From NCBI GenBank assembly GCA_021401465.1, contig JADDMT010000073.1:62001-126000 (forward strand): 64,000 bases of DNA. The letters run 5' to 3'. The position numbers were made by a program, and so were the translations under genes. The first letter of the stretch is position 1. Each line of letters begins with the position of its first letter. This DNA is from Teratosphaeria epicoccoides (taxonomy: Eukaryota > Ascomycota > Dothideomycetes > Mycosphaerellales > Teratosphaeriaceae). The notes beneath the pieces are model-generated. The model was not told the DNA's origin. It worked only from the letters and a program-made list of their open reading frames with translations, and did no database searches. Shown piece by piece: positions 11,601 through 21,919 of the stretch.

Positions 11601-14600
11601 CTTCGATCGTCTATAAGTAGACAAGGATGTCGTCTAGGTATATAACTACAAAGACGTCAAGGTACTCTTGTAGCACGTTATTAATAAATGCCTTCTATGT
11701 AGCTAGGGCATTTGTTAACCTAAATAGCATGACTATGTACTCATAGTGTCCGAACCTAGTTTAGAACGTAGTCTTCTATTCTTCGCCTTCCTTAATTCGA
11801 ATTCGGTTATATGCTCTAGGTATGTCGAACTTCGAGAACTACATTACTCCTTGTAGGTAGTCCTGCAATTCTAAGAGCAAAGGAAGCGGATAACTATTCT
11901 TTATCGTGATGTCGTTTAATCTACAACAATCTACGCAGAGTTGCTAGTCATCTTCCCCCTTAGGCATAAACAGGATCGGATATCTGGCTAGGGACTACAA
12001 CTTGCGGATAAAGGCTTTCTAGAGGTTATCTTGAAGGTATTTCTGGAGAGTCTCTAGTTTCGCTGCTAACAACAGGCGAACTAATTGCTTCGTTAGTGTC
12101 TTGCTAGGGAGTAAGGGTATCCTGTAGTCCTACTCCTAGTGTTCTAGCAGAGCTTCTTAGTCAGGTTCTTCCTTGAAAAGAGTAGCGAACTCTTTATACT
12201 TACTAGGAACTATGAATTCAACCTTGACTTCTGATTGCGTTACTTTAACCTATAGGACGTGTACTTCCTGTTCTAGATCCTTAATGGCGGCTACTATCTC
12301 GCTTGAAGTCATAGCACATATTTCGATCTTGCCTAGTACGTCGTGTACTACAGGTAGAGGTATCGATCTTAAGAGTTCTAGGAACTAGATCCTCTTATTC
12401 TTCTAGTCGAGATAGGGGTTAGCGTTTCTTAGCTATAGCAACCCTAGTACTACATCTAAGCCTAGTAACTCTGTAATGTTGAACTAGAGCATCTCTTAGT
12501 AGCGTCCTATCTGCAGAGGTATTATCTTAGTCTCTTCGTTAACTACTCCTTAGTTGTACGTAACCGGCTTTCTATTAATCGCTTGTAGCGAGAAAGTATT
12601 TGTCTTTGCCTGTAGCTTTATGCTAGCTGTCCTGGCAAACTTAGGCGTCATGAAGATTCTAGTACATCCTGAATCTATTAAGGCCCTAGCTAGCGTCTCG
12701 TTAATGTGTACCTATACTCTAAGGTTGTTCGCGTATCTAGCGCTAATTGCGGCACATCGTTACAGCCCTGTCTAGTCTGTCCATAGGTCTAATTCCGGCA
12801 GACCTCGTCGTTTCCCGAATAACTGTCTTCACGGACTAGTTTAGGGATCATACGGTCTTAGCTTCTTCTCTGAGCGTTACCGTTCTCTAGCCTAAGAGGT
12901 CGTTCTCGCCCTTAGCCTCGCTGTTCCTACGTGTTTTTTGCGTACTCTATCTTTAAGTAGTAGACTCGGAGTCGTAGCGCTCGTGAAATCTGAATACCTT
13001 CATGGGTTAGGTAGCCTCCCTAGGGTGTAAACTCTACCCCGAATAGTACAATTTCTTAGACAACTTTCGAATGCGCGTGAGGTTAAGCTATAACTAGTAG
13101 TCTCCTTAGGTGTCGTCGCATACGGTCGGCTAGTTCGTCATACTAAAGCTAGTTGACATGTTATACTCTATTAATCCATGGGCAAGCTTAAGCCTACTAG
13201 TTCTGCATAATTCGGATAATATTAAGCCTGATGTCATGTAGCGGCATAGCCTATCGCTCTATGCTCTTGTCTTCCTTAGAATCAGGAATGACAGCTTCGA
13301 CAATCTCGTAGTTGTCGTCTAAACCTTCTTCTTCTTCTTCTAGCTCCTATTGCCTTAGGACTGTCGTACTAGAAGGTGTACCCCTTAGCGCATAGATCGA
13401 CTATGCCTTGTTTCGGCTAGGGTACTATCTAGAACTATCTTTATTACTCATGTGATTTCGACAATCGTCATCGTAGCACGCAGTCTAAGTAAGTGCGGCA
13501 TAGTCCGGTTCTCGAGTAGTAGCAGCCTTTTACTTAGGTGCTGTTGTTGTCGCGCAAGCCTGCTCTGTCCTAGGCGGCTCTTGTCGTTACTTCTTAGCAA
13601 AACATTTGCGGGCAAAGTGTCCTTTCTTTCTACAGTTATAGCACTCGAGATTACTCTTGTCGAATGGCTTCTTCAGACCATTCTAGGGAGGAGAGCCCTT
13701 CCGCGGCTTTCCTTGGGGTCTATTCCTTAGACGCCCCTTAGTCGCATCTAACTCTATAGGTTAGAGACTGTAGTAATCGCTTCGCCATTTTAGTGCTAAT
13801 CGTTAGACCTTATAGTTAGCCTGTGCTAGCTTGCGATTTCTATATTGTCGTTCTTGCTGTCGTTCCTAGATGCGATTATCGATTCTAATCGCGAGATCGC
13901 TCATTTCCTTGAATGTCGTTAGCTAATCTCCTCAGGCAATTTCGTCTTTAACCGTCTCCTTTAGTCCCTAGTAGAACTAAGCGGCTAAAGCATTATCATT
14001 CTAGTTAACTCAAGCAGAGAGGGTCTAAAAGTCTGCGTAGTACTTAATAGCGGAGCCCTTCTACTAGATTCCTAGGAGAGCTCTCTTGGCCTCTTATTGC
14101 TTATTACCGAGCCTAAAAGCTTCACGTAACGCCTTTAACAAAGACTTGTCTAAGTTAAGAATCTCACTAGTTGTCGTCTTCCTAGCTTCGACGTTACTAA
14201 CGTGATCTAGATAATCTGTTAGATGAGGCTAGATAAACTCGAACGCTAGTCCCTTTAGGTAAGAGACAATGTACATCATTCGCTTATGATGTGTTGTAAA
14301 CTATTCTGTATCTATGTTAAATACTAACTAGCATTATAGGATAAACATCTTGACTTAAGATTGTTGTCCTGTAAACTCTATAGGGCTTCCTATCTTGAAG
14401 CTGTTATTACCGTGTCTATTCCTAGTAGTTAAACCTGCGACAGATGCTAGAGCTATCTCGCTAAGGTGAATAGATTTAAGCTACTACGTAATTTAAGGTA
14501 TAGCGGCAACTTGTCCTCATAGTGTTAGTTAACTGTCGCTAGAAGTTAAACTAATAGCTAAAGAACTACTTGACATAGGCTTATGTTAAGCGCTTGACAA

Positions 14601-14635
14601 GTCCCCTGATGCTTCCTTAGAAGTAGTGCTCAAAA
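8611..14635 (-). pseudogene. Gypsy gag-pol-chromodomain relic
   Basis: Minus-strand reading through stops. Zinc knuckle CYNCRKKGHFARKC (C-X2-C-X4-H-X4-C) at about 13.59-13.66 kb. Protease LIDSGCT at about 12.67 kb. RT with LFMPKGEDD, CVDCCRLN, FSKFDIPRAYNRIRIKEG and YLDDIL between 11.64 and 11.99 kb. RNase H with YDVYDKELLAIV and VYTDHENLRYF at 10.92-11.13 kb. HHCC finger (GHLGVSKMKQIL, then CVTC) at 10.42-10.56 kb, followed by the DDE core (AMDFIVKLP, LVTDRGSVF) to about 9.95 kb. Chromodomain (YSVEKIVDTR, YLVK.EGY, EPLE) at 9.36-9.49 kb. Expected W and Q positions are TAG throughout. The open frames at 12173-12388, 12554-12775 and 13452-13730 on the opposite strand are shadows. Confidence 0.92.
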
Positions 14636-15105
14636 TGTCATAAGGGTAGGTGCTAATAGTAGGAAGGTAACTAGGTGTTAGACTCATAGAGCTATAAAGA
14701 ACATCGACAATAGCAATTGTCCTTGTAACTAACTATCCCCTAGGGAAAGGCAATTGAATTAAGCACGAAGCTCCTAACTGCCTGTCCTGAAGCTATCCCT
14801 ATATACTAGAGAGACAGAGCAGCTCTGTTAGATCTGTCGATAGACCTAACAGATCCGTGTCTGTAGATCTGTAGACTAACCCTACAGATCAGAGGGTCTG
14901 TTATCCTGTGACAGATCCCTTCTCCCCTATAGGCCTATAGATCTGTAGACTAACCCTATAGATCTAGGGATCTGTAGACTAACCCTACAGATCTAGGGAT
15001 CTGTCCTCACGTGATAGATCCTTTCTCCTATAACTATGCCTATAACTCATAGTACTTAGGACCCTTATAATCCTGTAACCTATAGTACTCCTAACACTCA
15101 TGACA
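14636..15105 (-). repeat. Gypsy 5' LTR
   Basis: 470 bp, starting TGTCATGAGTG at 15105 and ending TTATGACA at 14636. It is 29 bp longer than the 3' LTR because the GATCTGTAGACTAACCCTA unit is present one extra time near 14960-14990. Confidence 0.9.
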
Positions 15106-15107
15106 CA

Positions 15108-17710
15108 TAGATTCGGTTAAATATTACACACTGCTGCCTAGGCACATGACTAAATGAAGAAGGCACGATATCAGGCGATTCTGCCTTAAAAGGCAGTAAA
15201 AAATGATCCTTGTAGTTGCGACCTACTAACCTTATCTACTACTATACAGGGGTATTAGGAATAGTAGTAACTACGACATAGTCACACTGACGCTAGCTTG
15301 ACAGTAGCATGTGCACTTAGCAGATACAGCTACATAGGATAGATGTTGCCATAGTTGCTACTTCTTTGTTAAGAGTGTATAACTACCTACATGTAGCACA
15401 TAGTAGCATGTAGTAGCTAACTAATCTAGACGGCAGTTATGACAGCCTCATGTGCGCTAGCTAGGTAGTAGCACATGTACTTAGTAGCAAGAGATATCTA
15501 TATCTACTACTACTCTTCTACTTTAACTCTTTACTAATTATATTAACTAACTTCGAAGACTTACCTAATACACACAAGTAGCAGTAACATTAATTAACCC
15601 TCTATCTTACCATTTAAGACTATAGCTAGCATAGTCGCATAATACGCTAATTATGGCATTAACAGCCCGCTTAAGAAGTGCCTATGTTAGGTAGTAGCCT
15701 ACTACAGCAAGAATTGCTAGATAATCGACTAGCATAACAACTACAAGGATAGCTACGCTAAGCAGCTAACCTAGAATAGGAATTAGTATGTAGTTAACCC
15801 TAAGATATGACGACTAGTTACTAACTTCGTGTTTACTAGACACGTTAAAATCCTGCCGTTTAAGAAGATCTTTAAAGGGGAGGACATAGCGAGTCGCGCG
15901 ACAAGGGAGTAGGCTAATAGTATACTACCCCTAATTACAAACAAGGTGTTTAAAGTGCTACTTACTAGACTGCTAGGTACATATGAGCTTTTCTTTAGCG
16001 GGCTAATTGTCGTTAGTTACATAGGGACCCCTAACGCCCCTTAGATTAGTATTAGGGGGGTCCATGTGTTTAGGAGCAAAAGGAATAGGAAGGTCGTCTT
16101 CATTATAATGAAGACAGAAGACGCTAATTAGTCAGGCTAAAAGAAGGTTAATGTCAAGTATAAGACAGAAGACTAGTACACTTAGGCATTCTACTAAGGC
16201 CTATAGAATACCTACAATATAGAGCTATTATATAACGAGTTCTCTCTATAGTTTAGATAGTATCTACAGGGCAAGTTTAGCGACGTCATCGCAGGAGCCT
16301 ATAACAACTTAGCTACTTTAAATAGCATAATAAACAAGCCATTTATTATCTAGTACTACGTGTAGAGAAACAAGATACGCTAATAAGTACATATGTGCAT
16401 ACTAATACATGTTTCTAAGGCTATAGTAGGCTAGTAAGCAGGCAGGTATAAGGACATAGTAGTATTCTAAAGAGAGGTCTAGCTATGTTTCCTGAAGTCT
16501 AGTAAGCTAGTAGAGATAGTATTACTTATAGTTTACTTGTTTCTTAGCTCCTATGAGACTAGCATGCTAGTAAGAGCTATAGTCCCTATTAATTTAATAT
16601 AGTAATAGCAGGTAGATGTAATTTAATAGTAGCATATTTTAGTCATAGTAGCTACTTAGCTACTACTAATGTAGTAGGTAGGTATGTATGTATTTACTAG
16701 AATTTAGATGACATTAATGCGGACCTCTGTAGTTTCGTGTAGTCTAAGCAGTTTGTACTCTAAATGACTATTATGGCTACTTAGCTGCCTCGACTTCAGT
16801 TTCTAGTAGTTAAGAAGTATAAGGGAATATTAGAGAGTATAGAGGTTAAAGATAATATTGTTAAATAGTTTGTAGACTAGATGTGCCTCCTAGTATATAA
16901 GGAAAGGCATAGGAGGATGTAGACAACTTACAAGCTATAGCTGTTAACTATAGAAGGCTTTAGAGACTACCTATAGCATAGAGATAGTAGCGTAGTAGCT
17001 AGTATAGTAAACGAGCTATATAAGGGGGATAGTAGTCTAAAGACAAGTTTTATTCATAAGTATTATACTAGGAAGAAGGGAGTAGTTAGTAACCTTTCTA
17101 CCCTGTTATAAGAAGGGCTTACGTAGATTGTAGTATAGGCTATAGTAATAGTACAAATAACATAGGGATAAGATGTAGACAGCCTAGGGGTCTGTTTTGA
17201 TTATTTATTTAGTAGTAGACAAAAAGGTGTATTTTGTGACAAACAAGCTAAGCTCATAAGTTAAGAGGGCCTGTATTTAATATTAACACCCTAAGAACAA
17301 TGCTATTTCCTGTTCTTTAGCCTATTATAGACTACATATTAGAATAGTAGCTAATTACTACAAGCAAGCAGCTATAGTAGTATGTGTTCTAACTACTACA
17401 TATCGCTAACACTTAGTAGTAATGCCTGTTACTAGATCGTAGGGCTAGGAGTAGGGCTAAGTAGACATACATGTTAGAGGAGTATACAAGTATAGGTAAG
17501 TAGTAATTAAGTAGAAAGCTGTTAAAAAAGCATGCCTACAAGTAGGCATAAGTAGGAAGGCTAATGAGCCTGTAAATCAAGTAGCTAGGAGTAGGGCTAA
17601 GTAAGCCAAGCTAGTAAGATACTACTAGTATACTACTAGTACTTACTTAGCTAACTTGGCTCTACTTAGTCTACTCTTTATACTTCATACTACTTAGGGG
17701 TTAGGTTTTT
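15108..17710 (+). mobile_element. Unclassified repeat 'family A', copy 1
   Basis: About 2.6 kb homologous over its full length, in opposite orientation, to 56190-58793. Both copies start at GATTCGGTTAAATAT and end at CTTAGGGGTTAGG. Neither LTRs nor clear terminal inverted repeats are seen. On the plus strand a frame is readable through stops from about 15.66 to 17.3 kb (FTRHVKIL.FKKIFKGEDIA near 15.84 kb, FSDV(I/V)AGA near 16.27 kb), and the same frame is coding-like in copy 2. I do not recognise the protein. The tail (17.44-17.70 kb) carries repeated GGAGTAGGGCTAAGTA boxes and a palindrome. An unknown DNA transposon or a captured gene family are both possible. Confidence 0.7.
17603..17660. 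repeat. Palindrome in the tail of family A
   Basis: A near-perfect inverted repeat running from AAGCCAAGCTAGTAAG to the matching CTTACTTAGCTAACTTGGCT, centred on a run of ACTAGTATACTACTAGT. The equivalent palindrome is present in copy 2 at about 56236-56310, there with CGAG in place of CAAG, which supports a structural role at the element end. Confidence 0.75.
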
Positions 17711-18257
17711 AAGATGTCTAGCTGCTAAGTAATTGCTAAAGATTATGTAGATAACAATAATGTCTAGGACGTAATAGAAGAAGGAGTAAGTTAATGCGCC
17801 TCTGAATATTCCTGAGCTATCTATGACTTTCATGATATCATCTTTGCTATCTGCTTATTAACGTCTACTTATAGACGCAGTCAGGGTAGTCTAAGCTAGA
17901 ATCATGCTCCGGTTGCCTTCCCCATCGGGACTAGCGCACATTGCCCATTCTATTTTGGCAGATCGGACAATCGTAGTCCTCATCTCAAGCACATCCTTAC
18001 GACCAGCGAAGTTACATTGGCGAGCTGTCTTCATGAGCAAGATATTGTGTTTGACAACACTTTAACATGGGCGCCGGTATCATGGCAGCGGCAGTCCTGT
18101 CATGCCAAAGCGCGACGACCTGATGTCTTCCCCCGGCGACCACGTTGCCTACTTGCCGGCACTTTCCTGAGCTCCGGCGCGAGTCTGCTAGTGTTGTTAG
18201 GTCGAGTTACGACGACTGAAGTGCAGCGAGCTCGGATCATTGCCTGCAGATCGACCC
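17711..18257. other. Transition from RIP block to gene island
   Basis: Sequence changes from TAG/CTAG-rich to normal composition near 17.88 kb. The plus-strand frame at 18017-18283 has no coding character that I can defend and opposes the 3' end of the pseudogene that follows. Confidence 0.5.
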
Positions 18258-18806
18258 TCACTCGGCACCATGAGCCTTTTTAATCGCCGCCAGCCGATCG
18301 AATGCGTTGAACCGTGCTTTTTCGAAGTCTTGCCTGCTTGGAGATGCCTCTCGCATGCATCAGTAGGCCTTTCTCAGCGGGGACGAGTGCAGTTGATCTC
18401 CTGCTAGTCAACGTATTGCTACACCTGTCATCCGACGCTTACCGCGGCCCTGTCCAAGATACTGCAGGTCTAGGACAGGATGTATCTTGGCTACATCGTC
18501 CTGGTATGAGTACTCGCCACTGTCCGAGCCCTAGGAGCCGTTGAGCCAGACTTGACCAGGCCAAACCCCCTCGCTCGACTCGTCTTCCTCACTGTCCTCC
18601 GTTTCACCAGCCTCGTGAATACAAATCCCATCAGCCCGCTCGCCATGGTCCTACCCACTGCCTTCGACGCCGCCAGACTCGTCTTGATTGGTCTTAGGCT
18701 GCTTCATCGCCTGTTGCCTCCCAAGAGTCCTTCACTTCCAACGCCGGTCTTCAATCTTGCTAGCGTCAACATCGACTACAAAGGTCCGACACCCTCATCC
18801 AGGCAT
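18258..18806 (-). pseudogene. RIP-damaged host-type gene, unknown product
   Basis: One minus-strand frame of 183 codons, from an ATG at 18806 to a TGA at 18258, is coding-like across its whole length but broken by six internal stops. Readable parts include VVDVDASKIEDRRWK, ETEDSEEDESSEGVWPGQVW, YSYQDDVAKIHPVLDLQYLG and FEKARFNAFDRLAAIKKAHG. Each stop is one transition away from Trp or Arg (TGG to TGA/TAG or CGA to TGA), the pattern left by C-to-T mutation on either strand. No frameshift is needed. The product would be acidic in the middle and helical at the C terminus; the family is unknown. The long plus-strand frames at 18314-18882 are its shadows. Some stops could instead lie in introns, but no good splice pairs surround them. 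Confidence 0.5.
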
Positions 18807-18969
18807 CGAGTCCGGTGACTGCAGTCTTACAGCCATTGAGCGACGACCACCCGGACGTACAATTCAAGAAAAACTGCATTGAGGAAAGAACGTCAGGAGC
18901 TCAGCATCACAGCACGGGCTCTGACATCAAGATGGATTTGGCCCGGAGTCTGATCGGGAGAACTCGTTG

Positions 18970-19503
18970 ATGGTCGGTAGATTCCAGCTCGCCAAGTACG
19001 ACGACGAAGACAAATTTCCTCGTGCCGACTAGCAGACGAAGTATGTGGAAGCGATGTCAAGTGCCAATTTCTCTTTGAAGTTCCGGTTTCGAGACTAGCT
19101 GTACGTCAACGATGACACTGATTGCCGTGTTTATTTGGATGGCGAGGAAGCTGCAGAAAAAGTAGACTCCAAGCAGGATAGCATGGGACCCACGCCAGCG
19201 TCTGCAGGCTCGCGCATGGTACCGTCCGTTCCTCGCCTAGGCAGATGGCGTAGCTCGACTACTACCAGCTGTGGTGTCGGGTCCAGTGCCGGTGCCTCGA
19301 GCTGGTGGAACAGATACAAGCGTCCATGGGTTGAGCTGTGGCCGGATGACAGAACGATCACCTTTCAAGTCTTGCGTCCATTGGACGGAGTCGAGCTGAA
19401 ATTGAAAAGTTGTGAAGGCCTTGTCAAGTTGAGCATGTCCGCCGCGTGGGTCTTCGTCTTCCTACAATCGTCATCACAGGGCGCCACGCTGCCATGGCTG
19501 TAG
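18970..19503 (+). pseudogene. DUF7918-like pseudogene fragment
   Basis: From the ATG at 18970 the frame gives MVGRFQLAKYDDEDKF, then TAG (19030), then KYVEAMSSANFSLKFRF, a second TAG (19096), then DTDCRVYLDGEEA and onward to 19503. The order 'YVEA.....FSLKF' then 'VYLDG' resembles the start of the fungal DUF7918 domain as I remember it; I could not search. Both stops lie inside CTAG and would be Gln if CCAG had been mutated. After VYLDG the similarity fades, and a Trp/Arg-rich region and a helical segment in another frame (about 19585-19665, ELSDRGLVLGKLAVKQF) suggest a frameshift or a missing intron. The 5' end may lie upstream. Confidence 0.38.
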
Positions 19504-19798
19504 TGTTGAGTAGTTGGAAGCTGTGAATCCAGATTGTACCGTGGAAGACGGACGAGCAGGTGGAAGCGGCTCGCGGACCATGATGCGCGAGCTGAGCGAC
19601 CGTGGGCTCGTACTCGGCAAGCTTGCCGTCAAGCAATTCAAACACTATGCGTTCAAAGGCCACCTGTGCCCGCGCATCAAATACTCTTCCGTATGATCGG
19701 CGTTACTATGTGCTAACCACACCCACGTGAAAAGGAACGTCCTTCGAAGGTGCCTTCGACGTAGAGGGTAGACAGACATCTTTCCTCACCCACCAGGG
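19504..19798. other. Decayed 3' part of the pseudogene and spacer
   Basis: Apart from the helical stretch near 19585-19665 mentioned for the preceding pseudogene, nothing can be supported here. Confidence 0.4.
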
Positions 19799-19824
19799 TC
19801 AGCATCCCCCCGCCCAGCCAGCCT

Positions 19825-19955
19825 CATTTGCGCCGTCGAGAGTCGCGCCGTCGATATTATTTGCGCCGTCGCGATTTGCGCCGCCGAGATTCGCGCCGTC
19901 GAGATCCACATCATCGATATTCGCGCCGTCGAAATTCGCGCCCCTCTGAACGAGC
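19825..19955 (-). repeat. 15-bp GC-rich minisatellite encoding pentapeptide-like repeats
   Basis: The motif TTCGCGCCGTCGAGA and variants recur about eight times. On the minus strand it reads GANFDGANIDDVDLDGAN..., i.e. five-residue units of the form GAN(L/F/R)D, like pentapeptide-repeat proteins. The surrounding minus-strand frame (19799-20029, 76 codons) has no ATG and no recognisable neighbour domain, so a translated product is doubtful. Confidence 0.6.
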
Positions 19956-20394
19956 GACACGACCAGCCAGCCGGCTAACAAATCGCGAAGCGGAGCGGCG
20001 CTTGAGGTGGAGACTAGTGATCTGAGCAATGGGACAGTGATCGGGCATGAGGTGGGAGCGAGAAAGGCAGCGGTGGGCTGTTCAGAGATCTGCTACCGCG
20101 GTAAAGACGATTGCACCAAGCAGAAAAGCGGCCGGAGCGAGGAAGAAGGACGACGGCGGGTGGCAGGACCTTGAGGAAGCGGATTTGATGTTGCATCATC
20201 GTATGAGTGTTTGGCAGCGGCGTTGTCAGATAGAGATACATGCACACACCTACAGCGGCACGTCACTTCGCGGCTTACATATATTCTTCAGCGCCCTCAA
20301 ATCTTCTTATGGGTCAAAGCTGTCGAGCCTGTAGCATCCATGAGAGCCAGTCTTGACGCTAGGATAGACAGCGCTCGTGCATTCCAATTAGCCC

Positions 20395-21721
20395 TTAAGT
20401 AGGATCGGTAGCTGCCTCTGTCTTAACCTGGGCTCTGAACGCCTCTACCTTTGCCATCAATCTCGCAGAGCCCTCCCTGACGCTCGCGCCTCCATCGAGC
20501 TCTGGCCAGGATGGCCGCAATCCTTGAAATACTTGCAGGTAGATTTGAGGTGCTTGCAAGCCATTTACAAATACAGAATGTACACAACGTTGACTGTCCA
20601 CGGCTCGATCAGACATCAAACAGGCGATCCTGTCGACCAACAAGACCTTTGCCGCACAGCCATCATGCATACATGAGCATGAGCCTCGTCACTCACGCTT
20701 TAACCAGGCTTTTTAACGCGACATCCAAATAAACCTGCTCCATCGACCCCGTCCTTTGCACATGTGGACTATGCTGCGAATGCGCCTCGCTCAGAGGGTC
20801 AAGAGCGTACAGCTGTACCAGCGTGCAAGCAATCTGGGTGCGCACGTTCCGCACGAATTTCCGCCCCCTCCGATCCCGCAGCGCTGCGGTGAGTCGGGAG
20901 GGTGCGGCAGAGGGGATGTCGTTCTGCGCGTGATTGTTCGCAGCTTCTTCTGCTCGCCGCAACGTCGACTCCACAGCCAGGACATTGGCACCCCGACGCT
21001 GGATCTCTGTCTCAGTCATCCCATGTCCATGCCAACGCAACTCCATGTCGCTCACAGCGGCCCACTGACCGAGTGCCAGGATCGCGGCGCCAGGAAGGAA
21101 AGACAGATCGCCGGGAAATGTGACGGAATGGAGATCAGAATATACCGCGGCGGCGGCGACGGATTTGCTGGATAGCAGATAGGCCAAGTGGTGCCAGATT
21201 ACTTGGACGCCGTATGCTAGAGCGATGGCAGACAAAGCAAGTGCGACTGCGTGCCATCGGAAGACGCGGTGAGATAGTATGTGCCGCAAGGCGACGGCGG
21301 GCCCGATGACGGTGGTAGAGAGCACGTTGGCGTGGGAGCGCGGATAGAGCATCACAATGGCGGGCTCATGCGGTTGTTCCAGAACGACGAGCGGGCTACC
21401 GTGTCTGTCCGAAAGCATGGCGTAGTAGGCTTCGCGCCCGACGACCGTGGCTTTGAGCAACGTGCGGGCAGAAGGCCCAACTGTCTTTCCCGTCTTCTCC
21501 GCAACCATTTCCTGCAGCTCTTCGATGGTGTAAGTAGTATTGCGAATCAATTGCATGCAGGCTAGTATTTCATCGTCATTCAGTGGCTCCTGCCCGGGGT
21601 TTGGGTCTGCCGTTTGCTTGTCCAAAGAGCTGTCATCGGGCATTTCTGTCTTGACGGCTTCGTCACCGTGGCGGTCTGCGAACATGGCCCGGTCGGTCTC
21701 CTGCTTCGTATCGTCGGACAT
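20395..21721 (-). CDS. Putative membrane protein, two exons, 419 aa
   Basis: Exon 1 is 21721-20697 and exon 2 is 20629-20395. The 67-bp intron has a GTGAGT donor, a CTCAT-type branch region and a GACAG acceptor. Splicing keeps the frame exactly and extends a 342-codon frame by 77 residues. The first 50 residues are acidic and polar. Residues about 157-183 form a strong hydrophobic segment and 206-226 a weaker one, suggesting one or two membrane passes. The C-terminal half is basic and helical (RRAEEAANNH, then DRRGRKFVRN). The family is not recognised. The gene is transcribed divergently from 21920-23105 with about 200 bp between start codons, which suggests shared control. The frames at 20756-21175 and 21281-21746 on the other strand are shadows. 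Confidence 0.72.
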
Positions 21722-21919
21722 GGCGGCGCGTAATGGGACTCAATGATGTCCGGTCCGGACAGAGAGTAAACATGTTATCCCACCGGCTGAAACACGTGGT
21801 TCTGCAGGTTCCCGTTTGACGTATCACGGACGGGTGAAGACTTTTCATTGCCAGCCCAATCCCACCTCAAGGCCGGTTCGACGTGACCGGCTTGCATCGA
21901 AGCTGTCAAGGGACACAGC

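Larger units (their letters stand above)
8156..15105 (-). mobile_element. RIP-inactivated Ty3/gypsy chromovirus
   Basis: The element is about 6950 bp on the minus strand, flanked by homologous LTRs (441 and 470 bp) whose ends form the inverted pair TGTCAT...ATGACA. The interior reads in order: gag zinc knuckle, protease, reverse transcriptase, RNase H, zinc-binding integrase and chromodomain. The position of integrase after RNase H and the chromodomain define a chromovirus. No clear target duplication is seen (CCCTA against CATAG), so the outer flanks may have been altered. All domains are interrupted by TAG/TAA. Confidence 0.93.

Noticed and set aside
12173..13730. Three plus-strand ORFs of 71-92 codons
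   Set aside because: They are antisense to the readable gypsy gag-pol on the minus strand.
15106..15110. Target duplication for the gypsy element
   Set aside because: CATAG here does not match CCCTA at 8151-8155, and no simple RIP change reconciles them.
18314..18882. Overlapping plus-strand ORFs
   Set aside because: The minus-strand pseudogene explains the composition better; the plus frames are short and lack motifs.
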